Assembly (NCBI GenBank): GCA_002501205.1
Contig: DLRW01000073.1
Span: 61,441 to 125,440, forward strand
Source: Flavobacteriales bacterium UBA7878
Lineage (GTDB): Bacteria > Bacteroidota > Bacteroidia > Flavobacteriales > Schleiferiaceae
Direction of reading: 5' to 3'
DNA length: 64,000 nucleotides
Shown here: positions 25,635 to 34,875 of the stretch, piece by piece
Position numbering within the stretch: position 1 is the stretch's first letter
How the letters are laid out: each line of letters opens with the position of its first letter
Program-made: the position numbers and the translations under genes
Notes under the pieces: generated by a model
Databases searched by the model: none
The model's input: only the letters and a program-made list of their open reading frames with translations
What the model was told of the DNA's origin: nothing

Positions 25635-27710
25635 ATGTCTGCACCTAGCAAAAAAGCACCTCTGGTTTCTATCGATATTGCAAAAAAGGCTTTCCGCCTG
25701 ATGAGTGCTGCCAAACAAATGGCTGAGCTCTACGAAGAGAATAAAGCGATCACCGCCAAATATGTACACGCGGCCTCTCGCGGTCATGAGGCGATTCAAA
25801 TAGCATTAGGTTTACAGCTTCAGTCTTACGATTATGTTGCCCCTTATTACCGCGACGATTCTATTCTGATGTCGATTGGTATGCGTCCCTACGATTGCAT
25901 GTTGCAATTATTAGCGAAGCGCGATGATCCTTTTAGTGGTGGACGTACTTATTATTCGCATCCCAGTTTAAATGATGCAGATAAGCCTAAGATTCCACAC
26001 CAGTCTTCGGCTACCGGTATGCAAGCTATTCCCACTTCTGGTGTGGCGATGGGAATTCAGTACCGCGAAAAGATGGGACTTACTGAAGGAGATGAAAAGG
26101 CCATTGCAGTATGTTCTATTGGAGATGCAGCCATGACCGAAGGGGAGGTTTCAGAAGCTTTGCAGATGGCAGCTTTGAAGCAATTCCCTTTGCTCTTTTT
26201 GGTGCAGGATAATGAATGGGATATTTCGGCGAATGCCAAGGAAACCCGTGCGCAAAATGCCGCTGAATTCGCTCAGGGCTTTAAGGGCATTGAAGTTCGC
26301 AGTATAGATGGCAGCAATTTCGAAGAGTCCTATGCCACCCTGAATGAGGTTATTGAATTGATGCGTAAGGAGCGTCGACCATTCCTCGTACACGCTAAGG
26401 TGCCATTATTAGGACACCATACCTCCGGAGTGCGTAAGGAGTTTTACCGCGATGATTTGGAAGAGCATGCCTTGCGTGATCCCTGGCCTAAGTTACATAC
26501 CTGGCTTGCGGAGGAAGGAGTTGAAGAGGTGGAATTAGATACTATTTACAAAGAGGAAGGCGAGCGTGTTTTAGCCGATTATAATGAGGCACTGGCTCAA
26601 GAAGATCCTCGTCCCGAAGACTTATTTACCCACGATTTTGCCCCCAGTCCCATCACCGAAGAAAAAGGGGAGCGCAGTCCGCAGGGCAAGGAAAAAACCG
26701 TGATGGTAGACGCAGCGCTTTTTGCGATTCAAGAAATTATGGCCGAGCATAAAGAGGCCTTATTATATGGTCAGGATGTTGGTGGTCGCTTAGGGGGTGT
26801 ATTCCGTGAAGCCGCAACCCTGGCCCAAAAATTCGGCGACGATCGGGTATTCAATACTCCTATACAAGAAGCCTTTATTATTGGTTCTACCGTGGGGATG
26901 AGTGCCACTGGCCTTAAGCCTTTTGTTGAGGTTCAATTTGCAGATTATATCTGGCCGGGCTTAAACCAGCTTTTTACCGAAGTAAGCCGCAGTAGTTATT
27001 TATCCAATGGCAAATGGCCGGTAAGCTCGGTAATTCGCGTTCCTATTGGTGCCTATGGAAGTGGTGGCCCTTACCATTCTAGCTCAGTAGAAAGTGTATT
27101 GACCAATATCCGTGGAATTAAGATTGCCTATCCAAGTACGGGAGCTGATTTAAAAGGTTTGATGAAGGCCGCTTATTATGATCCGAATCCAGTTGTGATG
27201 TTGGAGCATAAAGGATTGTACTGGTCTAAGGTAAAGGGAACTGAAGATGCTAAAACCGTTGAGCCTTCGGCAGATTATGTTTTACCCTTTGGTAAAGGAC
27301 GCATCGCTTATGAAGCCAGCGCAGAGAGCATGGCAGACCATAGCAGTTTATTAGTTATCACCTATGGAATGGGTGTGTATTGGGCTAAAGCTGCCCGACA
27401 GGCTTTAAGCAATAAGGTAGAGGTGCTAGATCTACGGACCTTATTTCCTTTGGATGAAGAGCTAATCCTGGAGCGTGTGAAAGTGCATGGTAAGGTTTTG
27501 ATTGTAACTGAGGAGCCCTCTCGTAATGGATTCTCTCAAGGACTGGCAGGATGGATTCAACAGGAAGCCTTCCGTGACCTGGATGCGCCTGTAATGGTGC
27601 TGGGTTCTGAGAATATGCCGGCCATTCCGTTGAACAGCACTTTAGAGGCCGCAATGATTCCTAATGCAGAAAAGGTACAAGCGAAATTAGAAGAGCTCGC
27701 AGCCTATTAA
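25635..27710 (+). CDS. Fused E1 alpha-beta subunit of a branched-chain 2-oxoacid dehydrogenase
   Basis: 691 residues. The E1-alpha half (about 1-340) carries the thiamine diphosphate motif, starting GDAAMTEGEVSEAL at Gly163-Asp164 and ending QDNEWDIS (Asn193). The E1-beta half (about 355-691) has TPIQEAFIIG with the catalytic Glu, PFVEVQFADYIWPG, and the C-terminal transketolase domain (EEPSRNGFSQGLAG). It decarboxylates 2-oxoisovalerate-type acids and passes the acyl group to an E2 lipoyl protein, which is not in this window. Fused E1 is common in Bacteroidota. A -7-like GATATTTG lies at 25608-25615, and a bidirectional terminator follows. Confidence 0.92.
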   Translation: MSAPSKKAPLVSIDIAKKAFRLMSAAKQMAELYEENKAITAKYVHAASRGHEAIQIALGLQLQSYDYVAPYYRDDSILMSIGMRPYDCMLQLLAKRDDPFSGGRTYYSHPSLNDADKPKIPHQSSATGMQAIPTSGVAMGIQYREKMGLTEGDEKAIAVCSIGDAAMTEGEVSEALQMAALKQFPLLFLVQDNEWDISANAKETRAQNAAEFAQGFKGIEVRSIDGSNFEESYATLNEVIELMRKERRPFLVHAKVPLLGHHTSGVRKEFYRDDLEEHALRDPWPKLHTWLAEEGVEEVELDTIYKEEGERVLADYNEALAQEDPRPEDLFTHDFAPSPITEEKGERSPQGKEKTVMVDAALFAIQEIMAEHKEALLYGQDVGGRLGGVFREAATLAQKFGDDRVFNTPIQEAFIIGSTVGMSATGLKPFVEVQFADYIWPGLNQLFTEVSRSSYLSNGKWPVSSVIRVPIGAYGSGGPYHSSSVESVLTNIRGIKIAYPSTGADLKGLMKAAYYDPNPVVMLEHKGLYWSKVKGTEDAKTVEPSADYVLPFGKGRIAYEASAESMADHSSLLVITYGMGVYWAKAARQALSNKVEVLDLRTLFPLDEELILERVKVHGKVLIVTEEPSRNGFSQGLAGWIQQEAFRDLDAPVMVLGSENMPAIPLNSTLEAAMIPNAEKVQAKLEELAAY

Positions 27711-27731
27711 GTTGGAGCTTCGATCAAAATA

Positions 27732-27762
27732 AAAAGGGCCGCTGATATTCAGCGGCCCTTTT
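27732..27762. terminator. Bidirectional rho-independent terminator between E1 and a small convergent gene
   Basis: A perfect 14-bp stem, AAAAGGGCCGCTGA with TCAGCGGCCCTTTT, 3-nt loop, T-rich on both strands. It begins 22 nt after the E1 stop and 7 nt beyond the stop of the minus-strand small ORF. Confidence 0.95.
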
Positions 27763-27768
27763 CTTTAT

Positions 27769-27942
27769 TTAACTCGCAATTGGTTCAAATTTCTTTAAGC
27801 GGAATTGATAGTTGAATTTCTTAAACAAGACCCGCCGATTGGTAGTAATGCTCGGTCCGCTGCAACGATTGTTAATCAAAGATATCTGGCCGCCCTTCTC
27901 ACTGGCCTTCGATCCTGATTTGTGATTTGTAAATATTCCCAT
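27769..27942 (-). CDS. Small basic hypothetical protein (57 aa)
   Basis: An ATG at 27942, preceded by GGGGAGAC, opens 57 codons ending at the shared terminator. The product is rich in Lys, Arg and Phe in its second half (TNRRVLFKKFNYQFRLKKF), with one Cys and no membrane segment. Support is the fit between the stop and the bidirectional terminator and the AT-rich, promoter-like DNA upstream. I do not recognise it. The rest of 27943-28103 is AT-rich with nothing recognisable. Confidence 0.45.
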   Translation of the reverse strand: MGIFTNHKSGSKASEKGGQISLINNRCSGPSITTNRRVLFKKFNYQFRLKKFEPIAS

Positions 27943-28103
27943 GTCTCCCCGTATATTGGAGGCCTAATGTAAAAAGTACGATTTAGAATCACAAGCTTAA
28001 ACCGTTATTTATCAGTAAATTATTTTGGTAAAAAAATTTATATGGTTAAAAAGCGCCTATTTTACTAACGGTTTATCAACAGGTTCGATTTTCTGTTAGT
28101 AGA

Positions 28104-28565
28104 TTATTGGCAGTGGCGATGCGCACCACAACTTGCTGCCCAGGAATGGGGTTTTCCTGCTCCTTCAAAGCCCATTGCACTAATCAGGCCTATTGAGGCA
28201 TCATATAATTGATGAGAGCGAAAGCGAGGGTTTGAATTTATATCAACATGTACCGTTATCGAAGTAAGGCCTTTGAGCTCTGAAGCAACAGCTACTGCTT
28301 TCTCTACTTCCGTCCATAATCGGGTGTATTGATCCGGCGGAGTTTGTACTACCTCATTCTTGTAGATCTCACTAACTCCCCTACCAATATCCCACATACA
28401 AATGGCAGTACTGTATTTGGTTTGATGGCCTCTGACCTTGGAATCGCAACCCACGAAAACCTTGCCCCGCGGATGCTTATTAAGCCAGGAGGCTACATAG
28501 GCGCGCGGATCTTCAATTACTTTATCGTCGTAGCTGCGGAATACCGGATTTGGGATGGCCCTCAT
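28104..28565 (-). CDS. RNase H-like DUF458 (YkuK-type) protein
   Basis: 153 residues from the ATG at 28565; the two codons before it start with TTG and are less likely. Sequence marks are KVFVGCDSK, YSTAICMWD, a helix EVEKAVAVASEL, ITVHVDINSNPRFRS, and IGLISAMGFEGAGKPHSWAA with terminal HRH. These fit the DUF458 ribonuclease H-like family, with acidic residues in CDSK and HVDIN as metal-binding candidates. The true substrate is unknown; members are thought to act on RNA or DNA. Monocistronic. Confidence 0.8.
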   Translation of the reverse strand: MRAIPNPVFRSYDDKVIEDPRAYVASWLNKHPRGKVFVGCDSKVRGHQTKYSTAICMWDIGRGVSEIYKNEVVQTPPDQYTRLWTEVEKAVAVASELKGLTSITVHVDINSNPRFRSHQLYDASIGLISAMGFEGAGKPHSWAASCGAHRHCQ

Positions 28566-28623
28566 TTTCAAATATTTGGGAGAATTTAGGAAAATGTGAG
28601 CGAAGGGCCTTTACCCTAAGGTT

Positions 28624-28653
28624 AAAAAGAGAAAGGGAGGCTTATTGCCTCCC
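28624..28653 (-). terminator. Terminator downstream of the M28 peptidase gene
   Basis: Minus-strand stem GGGAGGC with GCCTCCC, 5-nt loop, followed by TTTCTCTTTTT. It is about 100 nt past the stop at 28752; the DNA between shows nothing else. Confidence 0.75.
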
Positions 28654-28751
28654 CTTGTTTCAAACTAAATCAAAACAATTAACCAAACCTTAACCACAGC
28701 TAATAACGGTGCCCAGGGCAATAGGTTCACGGTTTTGAGAAATATTTTCTT

Positions 28752-30119
28752 TTAGGATTTACAACCCACACAAAGATCATCGCGATCCATCAACCAAATT
28801 AATGCGGCGAGGCTGGCAGAGCCCATGGTAAACTCGCGTGCATTTACGGAGTTGATATTATCCAGGGCTGAGTGATGCACTTCGAAATAACGATGATTGT
28901 CGGGCCGCAGTCCAATTAGAATAATATCGTCGTTCTTAAGCTGACCTATATCGGCCCCCGAGCCGCCTTTGGAGAATTGATAAATACCATAGGGCTCAAA
29001 TAATTTGCGATAGGCTTTCAGCTTTTCCACCATCTCATCTGAGGCATCAATACTAAAGCCTTTGGGGGTGAAGCCACCGCCATCGCTTTCAATGGCGATT
29101 ACATGTTTTTCTTTGGCGCTTTTAGCGGCCCTTGCATAAACCCGGGCTCCGTTTAAACCGAATTCCTCATTCATATACCAGACCATACGCAAAGTGCGCT
29201 TGGTTTTAAAGCCCATCTCTTTTAAAAGGTAGAGACTTTCCAAGGCATGCATAGCTCCGGCGCCATCATCATGCGCACCGGTTCCTAATTCCCAGGAGTC
29301 GATATGGCCGGATACCACAATTACATCATTGGGCTTGCTGCTGCCTTTAAGGTCGGCAATAAGGTTGTAAGAATAAACGGAATCTTGCCATTCGCAGGCC
29401 ATTTGCAATTTGATTTGTAAGCCGGGATCCTTTTTCAAAGACTTGCTTAAAAGCTCAGCGTCAAAGGTACTTAAGGCTGCAGCAGGAATGCGCTTAACCT
29501 CATCGGCATAAGCCATACTACCTGTATGCGGATACTTATTAATGCTGCTGCTCAGGGAGCGGATCACTACCCCAATAGCACCTTTTTTAGAAGCTTCAAT
29601 AGCGCCGGCCCAGCGTTGCTTTACAGCTGATCCGTAGGCATAGCCCGTGCTAATAAAGCTGGGATCCATTGGGATATTGAAAAAGGCAATTTTCCCTTTT
29701 AGATCCAGACTGTCTAAGGCTTCGAAGGAAGGGATTTCGACCACATTGCCGCGTAAGCCTCCCGCAGGAGTGGCGATAGAGCCTCCCAATGCGGTAACGG
29801 CCATTGCTATTTGATCAATACCTTGAATTAGCCAGGCTTGTTCCTGCGGACCGCGAACCCAGTGTGGTACCTTCACCGCTTGCAAGCGGGTTTCGAAACC
29901 CATGGAGTCTAATTTGGCCTTGAAGTGTAATACAGAGGCTGTGGCCTGATCACTGCCCGCAAAGCGTGGTCCCATGCTGCAAAGCTCTCGCAGCCATTCA
30001 TAGCCCTGTTGTTCAGTGAGAGCCTGGGAATAAATTTCCCGAAAGGTTTCGGCTTCCTTCTGCGCACTAAGCTGGAAGCCAATCAGGGCCAAGAGGCCAG
30101 GGAGCCAGAACTTTTTCAT
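28752..30119 (-). CDS. Secreted M28-family zinc aminopeptidase
   Basis: 455 residues from the ATG at 30119, which opens a signal peptide (MKKFWLPGLLALIGFQLSAQ). A protease-associated domain lies within about 110-225. The metallopeptidase domain has SGHIDSW (His272), GAHDDGAG (Asp284), NEEFG (general base Glu318, ligand Glu319), ESDGGG (Asp346) and EVHHSALD (His416), a full two-zinc M28 set. It should remove N-terminal residues from peptides in the periplasm or outside. Its ATG overlaps the TAA of the upstream DUF819 gene (TAATG), so the two are translationally coupled. Confidence 0.93.
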   Translation of the reverse strand: MKKFWLPGLLALIGFQLSAQKEAETFREIYSQALTEQQGYEWLRELCSMGPRFAGSDQATASVLHFKAKLDSMGFETRLQAVKVPHWVRGPQEQAWLIQGIDQIAMAVTALGGSIATPAGGLRGNVVEIPSFEALDSLDLKGKIAFFNIPMDPSFISTGYAYGSAVKQRWAGAIEASKKGAIGVVIRSLSSSINKYPHTGSMAYADEVKRIPAAALSTFDAELLSKSLKKDPGLQIKLQMACEWQDSVYSYNLIADLKGSSKPNDVIVVSGHIDSWELGTGAHDDGAGAMHALESLYLLKEMGFKTKRTLRMVWYMNEEFGLNGARVYARAAKSAKEKHVIAIESDGGGFTPKGFSIDASDEMVEKLKAYRKLFEPYGIYQFSKGGSGADIGQLKNDDIILIGLRPDNHRYFEVHHSALDNINSVNAREFTMGSASLAALIWLMDRDDLCVGCKS

Positions 30120-31522
30120 TAAGGAGCAACCGTTTGCATTAATAATCCACAGAGATAGGCGCCATAGGTTCCTACCGCATAGCCTAAAACTGCAAGTAAA
30201 ACTCCTACCGGAGCGAGTGAGGGGTGGAAAGCTGCTGCAACCACCGGAGCCGAGGCCGCACCACCAATATTGGCTTTGGAGCCCACTGCCAGGAAGAAGA
30301 AGGGGGCTCGAATAATTTTTCCAACGATAAAGAGTAAGCCAACGTGAATAGCCATCCAAACTAATCCAACCAGGAAGAGCCCGGGGTTTTCAAATATGCC
30401 CATGATGTTCATTTTCATACCGATGGTTACCACCAGAATGTAAATGAAAACCGAACCCACTTTGGAGGCCCCTGCACCTTCATAATTACGAAGGGAGGTA
30501 AAGGACATGATAATACCGGCCGTGGTAGCCAAAACGATTAACCAGAAAAAGCCACTTCCCAAGCTAAAAGTTTCGGCTAAGAAGGGAGAAGCTTCGGCGA
30601 TGGCCGGAGCGATAATATCAGAGAGTAAATGGGCCAGTCCCGTTAGGCCAAAAGCGATCCCTAGAATCACAAAAAGGTCGATAGTTGTAGCGATACGCGA
30701 AATGCGGGACGAAAATTCCTGCATGTGATTCTTAAGCGCAGTAACGGCTGAGGCGTCGGCCTTGAAAAATTTGTCAATCTTATCGGACTTACCCACTCCT
30801 AAGAGGAGGAAGAACATCCAGATCTCGGCAACGATCACATCTACGGTAATCATCACCGAATAAATCTTGCCAGAAATAGCTCCATTTTCACCAAAAACTT
30901 CGAACATGGCAGCCTGGTTTGCGCCACCTCCAATCCAACTACCGGCAATGGTGGTCATACCGCGCCAAATTTCATCGCTGCCAGCTCCAACTACATCCGG
31001 GGCCACCGCACCAAAAAACAAGAGTGCTAAGGGGCCACCGATAATAACCCCTAAGGTTCCGGTTCCAAACATGATGAGAGCTTTAGGCCCTAAGCGGAAT
31101 ACTTCTTTAAGGTCGATACTTAAGGTAAGCAGGATTAAACTGGCCGGTAACAAATAACGAGAGGCCATAAAGTAAAGCTGCGACTTGCCCATAAAGGGTT
31201 TTAGTAGGGCCACATCAACTTCCTGATTGATCACAAAGTTTTTAAAGGCCTTAAAACTATTTAAGCCATCAACGGCATAGCCTTGCTCTAAAAGAAAGGC
31301 CTTGGCGGCTGTAACATCGATCCACTGCGGGGAAATAATTCCCAGGGTACTGAATACCGATGGAAGGAAATAACAAAGTAAAAGGGTGGGTATTACCGCA
31401 TAAAACTTCTTGAAGGCCGGCATTTCGCTACTGCGAAAAATAAAGAGTAATAGGGCCATCAGGATGCCAAATACCACGGCATCATTGGTGATTAAGGGAA
31501 TATCCGAAACGACTTCTTCCAT
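30119..31522 (-). CDS. DUF819 family integral membrane protein
   Basis: 467 residues from the ATG at 31522. An alternative TTG at 31546 adds a polar stretch. About eleven hydrophobic segments are visible, and GSWIGGGANQAAM near residue 200 and GSKANIGGAASAP in the C-terminal third form the two glycine-rich repeats typical of DUF819 (YjcL-like) proteins, which look like ion-coupled transporters. The substrate is unknown. Because the secreted peptidase behind it is coupled by TAATG, import of a peptide or amino-acid product is a reasonable guess, not shown by sequence. Confidence 0.85.
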   Translation of the reverse strand: MEEVVSDIPLITNDAVVFGILMALLLFIFRSSEMPAFKKFYAVIPTLLLCYFLPSVFSTLGIISPQWIDVTAAKAFLLEQGYAVDGLNSFKAFKNFVINQEVDVALLKPFMGKSQLYFMASRYLLPASLILLTLSIDLKEVFRLGPKALIMFGTGTLGVIIGGPLALLFFGAVAPDVVGAGSDEIWRGMTTIAGSWIGGGANQAAMFEVFGENGAISGKIYSVMITVDVIVAEIWMFFLLLGVGKSDKIDKFFKADASAVTALKNHMQEFSSRISRIATTIDLFVILGIAFGLTGLAHLLSDIIAPAIAEASPFLAETFSLGSGFFWLIVLATTAGIIMSFTSLRNYEGAGASKVGSVFIYILVVTIGMKMNIMGIFENPGLFLVGLVWMAIHVGLLFIVGKIIRAPFFFLAVGSKANIGGAASAPVVAAAFHPSLAPVGVLLAVLGYAVGTYGAYLCGLLMQTVAP

Positions 31523-31570
31523 GGGCGTGTTTTCTTTGGAGCCCAAATGTAAGGATTGCCGTTGAAGGGT

Positions 31571-33883
31571 CTACTGCTCGCCGCTTTTCGAACCGGGCTT
31601 TGCTGGATTTTGCGCTTTCCTCCTTTTAGCTTGAGGTGCTTTTTGCTTCTTTCCCTCGGTTTGAGCGGCTTGCTTATCCTTGGCTTGGGCGTTTTCGGCC
31701 TTGCCAGTATTAGGCTTGCGGAAATTCTTCTGCCTTTGTTTTTTTCGAGGCTTCTGACCCAATGGTGCATCGGCACGCACAAATTTGCTGCGCTCCATCA
31801 AGGCGGTCATATTTCCACCCAGAGCCAATAGAAATTTGTCGCCTTTTTGTTCCAAAATGCTGCCCTTAATACCCGATTCGAGGATGCGCACCTCCATACC
31901 CATCTTAACCTCTTCCTGAAGGTAGCGGTCTAAGTCTTTGTGGTGTTGTTTTACTTCCTTGCGGTGACTTTTTTGCTCTTCCACTTCCACTTCGCCAGAG
32001 CGCTGGTTAAGCATTGCAATAAAGCGAGCTACAATGGCCTTTTTATCTTTTTGGGATTTTTGATCCATCCAGCTATCAATAAGCTTTTGGAATCTCTGTC
32101 CCCAGTACATCAAGCGATCTTGCTCCTCATTAATGCGGCTATGCTTCTGTACTTTCTCTTCTAATTTCAAGATGCGATCCTGCTGCACCCTTTCTAGCTT
32201 GCGGAGCTTTTGCAATTCTTTTTCCTGAGCGGTACGCACTTTTTCAATTGCCACCTTATCCTGCTGAATTTGCACCAAGAGCTTATCCACTTCCAGGGTG
32301 TTTTGCTGCACCCGACCGCGGGCATCATCAATTAAATGACTGGGAATACCGCTGCGCTGGGCTACTTCGAAGGTGTAGGAGCTACCCGGTTGCCCGATTT
32401 GCAATTCGTAGCGAGGATCGAAAGATTTTTGATCGAACAGCATGGCGCCGTTTACCACTCCGGGCATTTCAGCGGCCAGGGCTTTAATTGCATTAAAGTG
32501 AGTCGTGATGATGCCATAGGCCCCATAAGCATTGAGTCGATCGAGGAATACCTGAGCAAGAGCCGAACCCAATTCGGGATCCGAACCACTACCAAACTCA
32601 TCAATCAGCAATAAGGTCGACGAATCCGTGTAGGTGAGGAAGTGATCCATCTTTTGCAGCTTGGAGCTATAGGTGCTCAGCTCATTCTCGATACTCTGGG
32701 CATCGCCAATGTCGCCCAGCAATTGATCAAAGAGGCAAAATTGGCTGTCGGGGTGCACCGGAATTGCCAGGCCACTTTGGAGCATAATCTGCAAGAGTCC
32801 CACCGTTTTAAGGGAAAGAGACTTTCCTCCGGCATTAGGTCCACTGATTACCAGAATCCGTTGCTCCGCATCGAGCATTAAGTCGAGAGGAACCGTGCTC
32901 TTATTTTTCTCCTTATTGAAATGTCTTAATACCGGATTATAGGCATCCTTAAGGAGGATTTTCTTTTCAGATAAAATTTCCGGGTAGCAGGCTTCTTGTT
33001 GGTAGGCGAATATAGCTTTGGCCCGACTGAGATCTAACCATACCAGGGTTTTACATACGGCATCCAGATAATCATGATAGGGGCTAAGGTCGGTGCTTAA
33101 TTGCCTTAAGATGCGTTTGATCTCCTCCTTTTCCGCTTCCAGAAGTTCTGAAATCTCATTATTGATTTCTACTGTTTCTCCCGGTTCAATATAGGCGATA
33201 CTGTGTTTGCTGGAGCTGCCGTGTAAAATCCCTTGAATTTGTCCTTTATAAGAAGCGACAATGGCCAATACCCGGCGCGATTCGGATACACTTTCATCAA
33301 AATCGGCGATATAACCCTTGTCGCGGTATTTCTTTAAAATGCGGTTAAAGATGCGATCAGCAGAAGCTCTTTTTCGGGTAAGCTCCCGGCGGATATGGCT
33401 TAATTCGGCTGAGGCCGAGGAGCGAACCTGAGCCCTTTCATCCAAAACCTTATCAATCGCCTCTATCACAAATTTTTCAGGAAGCAAATATTCCAGTGGT
33501 GCCCAAATTGCAGGCAAACGTTCTTGTTTATTGGCAACAAACTGGTGTATATGGCGGTAATTAATCGCCATGCTGCGGATATCTGCAAATTGCTCTTCGC
33601 GTAAAGCGTGACCTCTAACCTTTAATTTGCTTAGAAATTCACTTAACTCAGGATGCTCCGCACTGGGAAAGCTCTCGTCGCTCAATAATAAGGACAGTAT
33701 TTGATCACTTTCCGCAATCTTTTGCGCTAGTAAATCGGCCTGTGGCTCGGGCTTTAAGTCCAGGGCCAGGTCTTTGGCTTTGCGACTGGAGCAATAACGA
33801 GCTAGCTCTCGCTGTATAAAAGGAAAGTCTAAAGCTTGGGCCAGATCAGGAGGATAGAGCTGCAAAAGGGAAATTTTTGGCAA
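31571..33883 (-). CDS. mutS2: MutS2-family ATPase lacking the Smr domain
   Basis: 770 residues. The start is TTG at 33883: an in-frame stop lies five codons upstream, and the next ATG is past residue 100. The MutS core and clamp region covers residues 1-330; Walker A is GPNAGGKS (348-355) and Walker B LLLIDE (424-429) followed by FGSGSDPELGSAL. A long coiled coil (about 535-640) follows. Where canonical MutS2 carries the Smr endonuclease, this protein has a beta domain (KMGMEVRILESGIKGSIL) and then a Lys/Gln/Ala-rich basic tail from about residue 705. MutS2 is linked to recombination control or ribosome rescue. Confidence 0.9.
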   Translation of the reverse strand: MPKISLLQLYPPDLAQALDFPFIQRELARYCSSRKAKDLALDLKPEPQADLLAQKIAESDQILSLLLSDESFPSAEHPELSEFLSKLKVRGHALREEQFADIRSMAINYRHIHQFVANKQERLPAIWAPLEYLLPEKFVIEAIDKVLDERAQVRSSASAELSHIRRELTRKRASADRIFNRILKKYRDKGYIADFDESVSESRRVLAIVASYKGQIQGILHGSSSKHSIAYIEPGETVEINNEISELLEAEKEEIKRILRQLSTDLSPYHDYLDAVCKTLVWLDLSRAKAIFAYQQEACYPEILSEKKILLKDAYNPVLRHFNKEKNKSTVPLDLMLDAEQRILVISGPNAGGKSLSLKTVGLLQIMLQSGLAIPVHPDSQFCLFDQLLGDIGDAQSIENELSTYSSKLQKMDHFLTYTDSSTLLLIDEFGSGSDPELGSALAQVFLDRLNAYGAYGIITTHFNAIKALAAEMPGVVNGAMLFDQKSFDPRYELQIGQPGSSYTFEVAQRSGIPSHLIDDARGRVQQNTLEVDKLLVQIQQDKVAIEKVRTAQEKELQKLRKLERVQQDRILKLEEKVQKHSRINEEQDRLMYWGQRFQKLIDSWMDQKSQKDKKAIVARFIAMLNQRSGEVEVEEQKSHRKEVKQHHKDLDRYLQEEVKMGMEVRILESGIKGSILEQKGDKFLLALGGNMTALMERSKFVRADAPLGQKPRKKQRQKNFRKPNTGKAENAQAKDKQAAQTEGKKQKAPQAKRRKAQNPAKPGSKSGEQ

Positions 33884-34043
33884 AATAAAGACAGTTTAGC
33901 CGGATTATGGCCTTTGAAAGCCAGTAAATAGCAATTTGCTTTATCGGGCCGAAGGGTTAATTCACAGTGAGAGAATGACGATCTAACGAAGATTTATGTG
34001 CAGCCTAAGCTCAGATTCTACTTTTCGGGAAAATTCCAAGATT

Positions 34044-34826
34044 ATGGCAAGCTTAATCCCACTTTTAAACCAGTCCCTAGGTGGTTATCTCCGTGAAGTA
34101 CTGGCGGCTTATCGGGCGAAAGCCTATCCCAAAACCACGCATACCGAGCGCTTTGTTCTATTTGGCAGAGGACGCACCGGAAGTACCTTATTAAGTGATT
34201 TGCTAAATCAGAGTAGTGATATTGATTGCGATAAGGAGATTTATAATCGCAAGGTGCTTTTTCCAAAATTATTCTTGAAGCACCGCAATCGCGTTTTTAG
34301 AAGTAAGGTCTATGGCTTTAAATTACTTTCCTACCAATTGCGGGAAAAGCTAGGCCAGGAAGATGGTCGGGATTTCTTAAAATATTTGGTGGAGAAGCAG
34401 GGCTATAAATTGATTTATCTAACTCGGGATAATTTGGTGCGCCAAACCTTATCTAAGCATTACGCCCGTTTTCGGATGTCTTGGCATGAAACCCAAAGTT
34501 TAAAAAGTCGCCCTAAAATGAGAGTGGATATTCCCGCTTTTATGGCTGAACTCCGCGCGGGTAAGGAGCTGGAGCAATATGAAGAGAAATGTTTGGAAGG
34601 ATTGCACTACTTCAAGGTTTCCTATGAAAAGGATTTAATGAAGGCCTCAGACCGAATTAAATTAGTAGATCGCTTGTACCATTATTTGGGTGTACGCCTC
34701 TTTAAACCCCAAAGCCGCTTAAAGCGAATTAGCGCGGATCATATTGGGGACTATGTGGAAAACTGGGAGGCTCTAAAACAATGTTTGGTCTATACCGAAT
34801 TTGCGGAGGATCTTAAAAAATGTTAA
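34044..34826 (+). CDS. Soluble sulfotransferase family protein
   Basis: 260 residues from the ATG at 34044; an ATG at 33996 would add 16 polar residues and cannot be excluded. A 5'-phosphosulfate loop FGRGRTGSTLLSDLL (41-54) and a downstream LIYLTRDNLVRQTLSKHYA segment, with Arg and Ser for the PAPS 3'-phosphate, identify a PAPS-dependent sulfotransferase of the Stf0/Sulfotransfer_3 kind. No membrane segment. The acceptor is unknown, but a glycolipid or surface glycan is possible. The iron-sulfur gene starts 49 nt after its stop. Confidence 0.75.
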   Translation: MASLIPLLNQSLGGYLREVLAAYRAKAYPKTTHTERFVLFGRGRTGSTLLSDLLNQSSDIDCDKEIYNRKVLFPKLFLKHRNRVFRSKVYGFKLLSYQLREKLGQEDGRDFLKYLVEKQGYKLIYLTRDNLVRQTLSKHYARFRMSWHETQSLKSRPKMRVDIPAFMAELRAGKELEQYEEKCLEGLHYFKVSYEKDLMKASDRIKLVDRLYHYLGVRLFKPQSRLKRISADHIGDYVENWEALKQCLVYTEFAEDLKKC

Positions 34827-34875
34827 ACGAACAAATAGACAGGCCTGCTGTTGTGAGGCAACAAAACAGGTAAAA

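Noticed and set aside
27943..28103. tRNA or RNA gene in the AT-rich gap
   Set aside because: Only a weak 7-bp inverted repeat (TACTAAC/GTTAGTA) was seen; no cloverleaf or terminator.
33996..34043. Earlier ATG for the second sulfotransferase
   Set aside because: It adds 16 polar residues with no family support. Kept as an alternative only.
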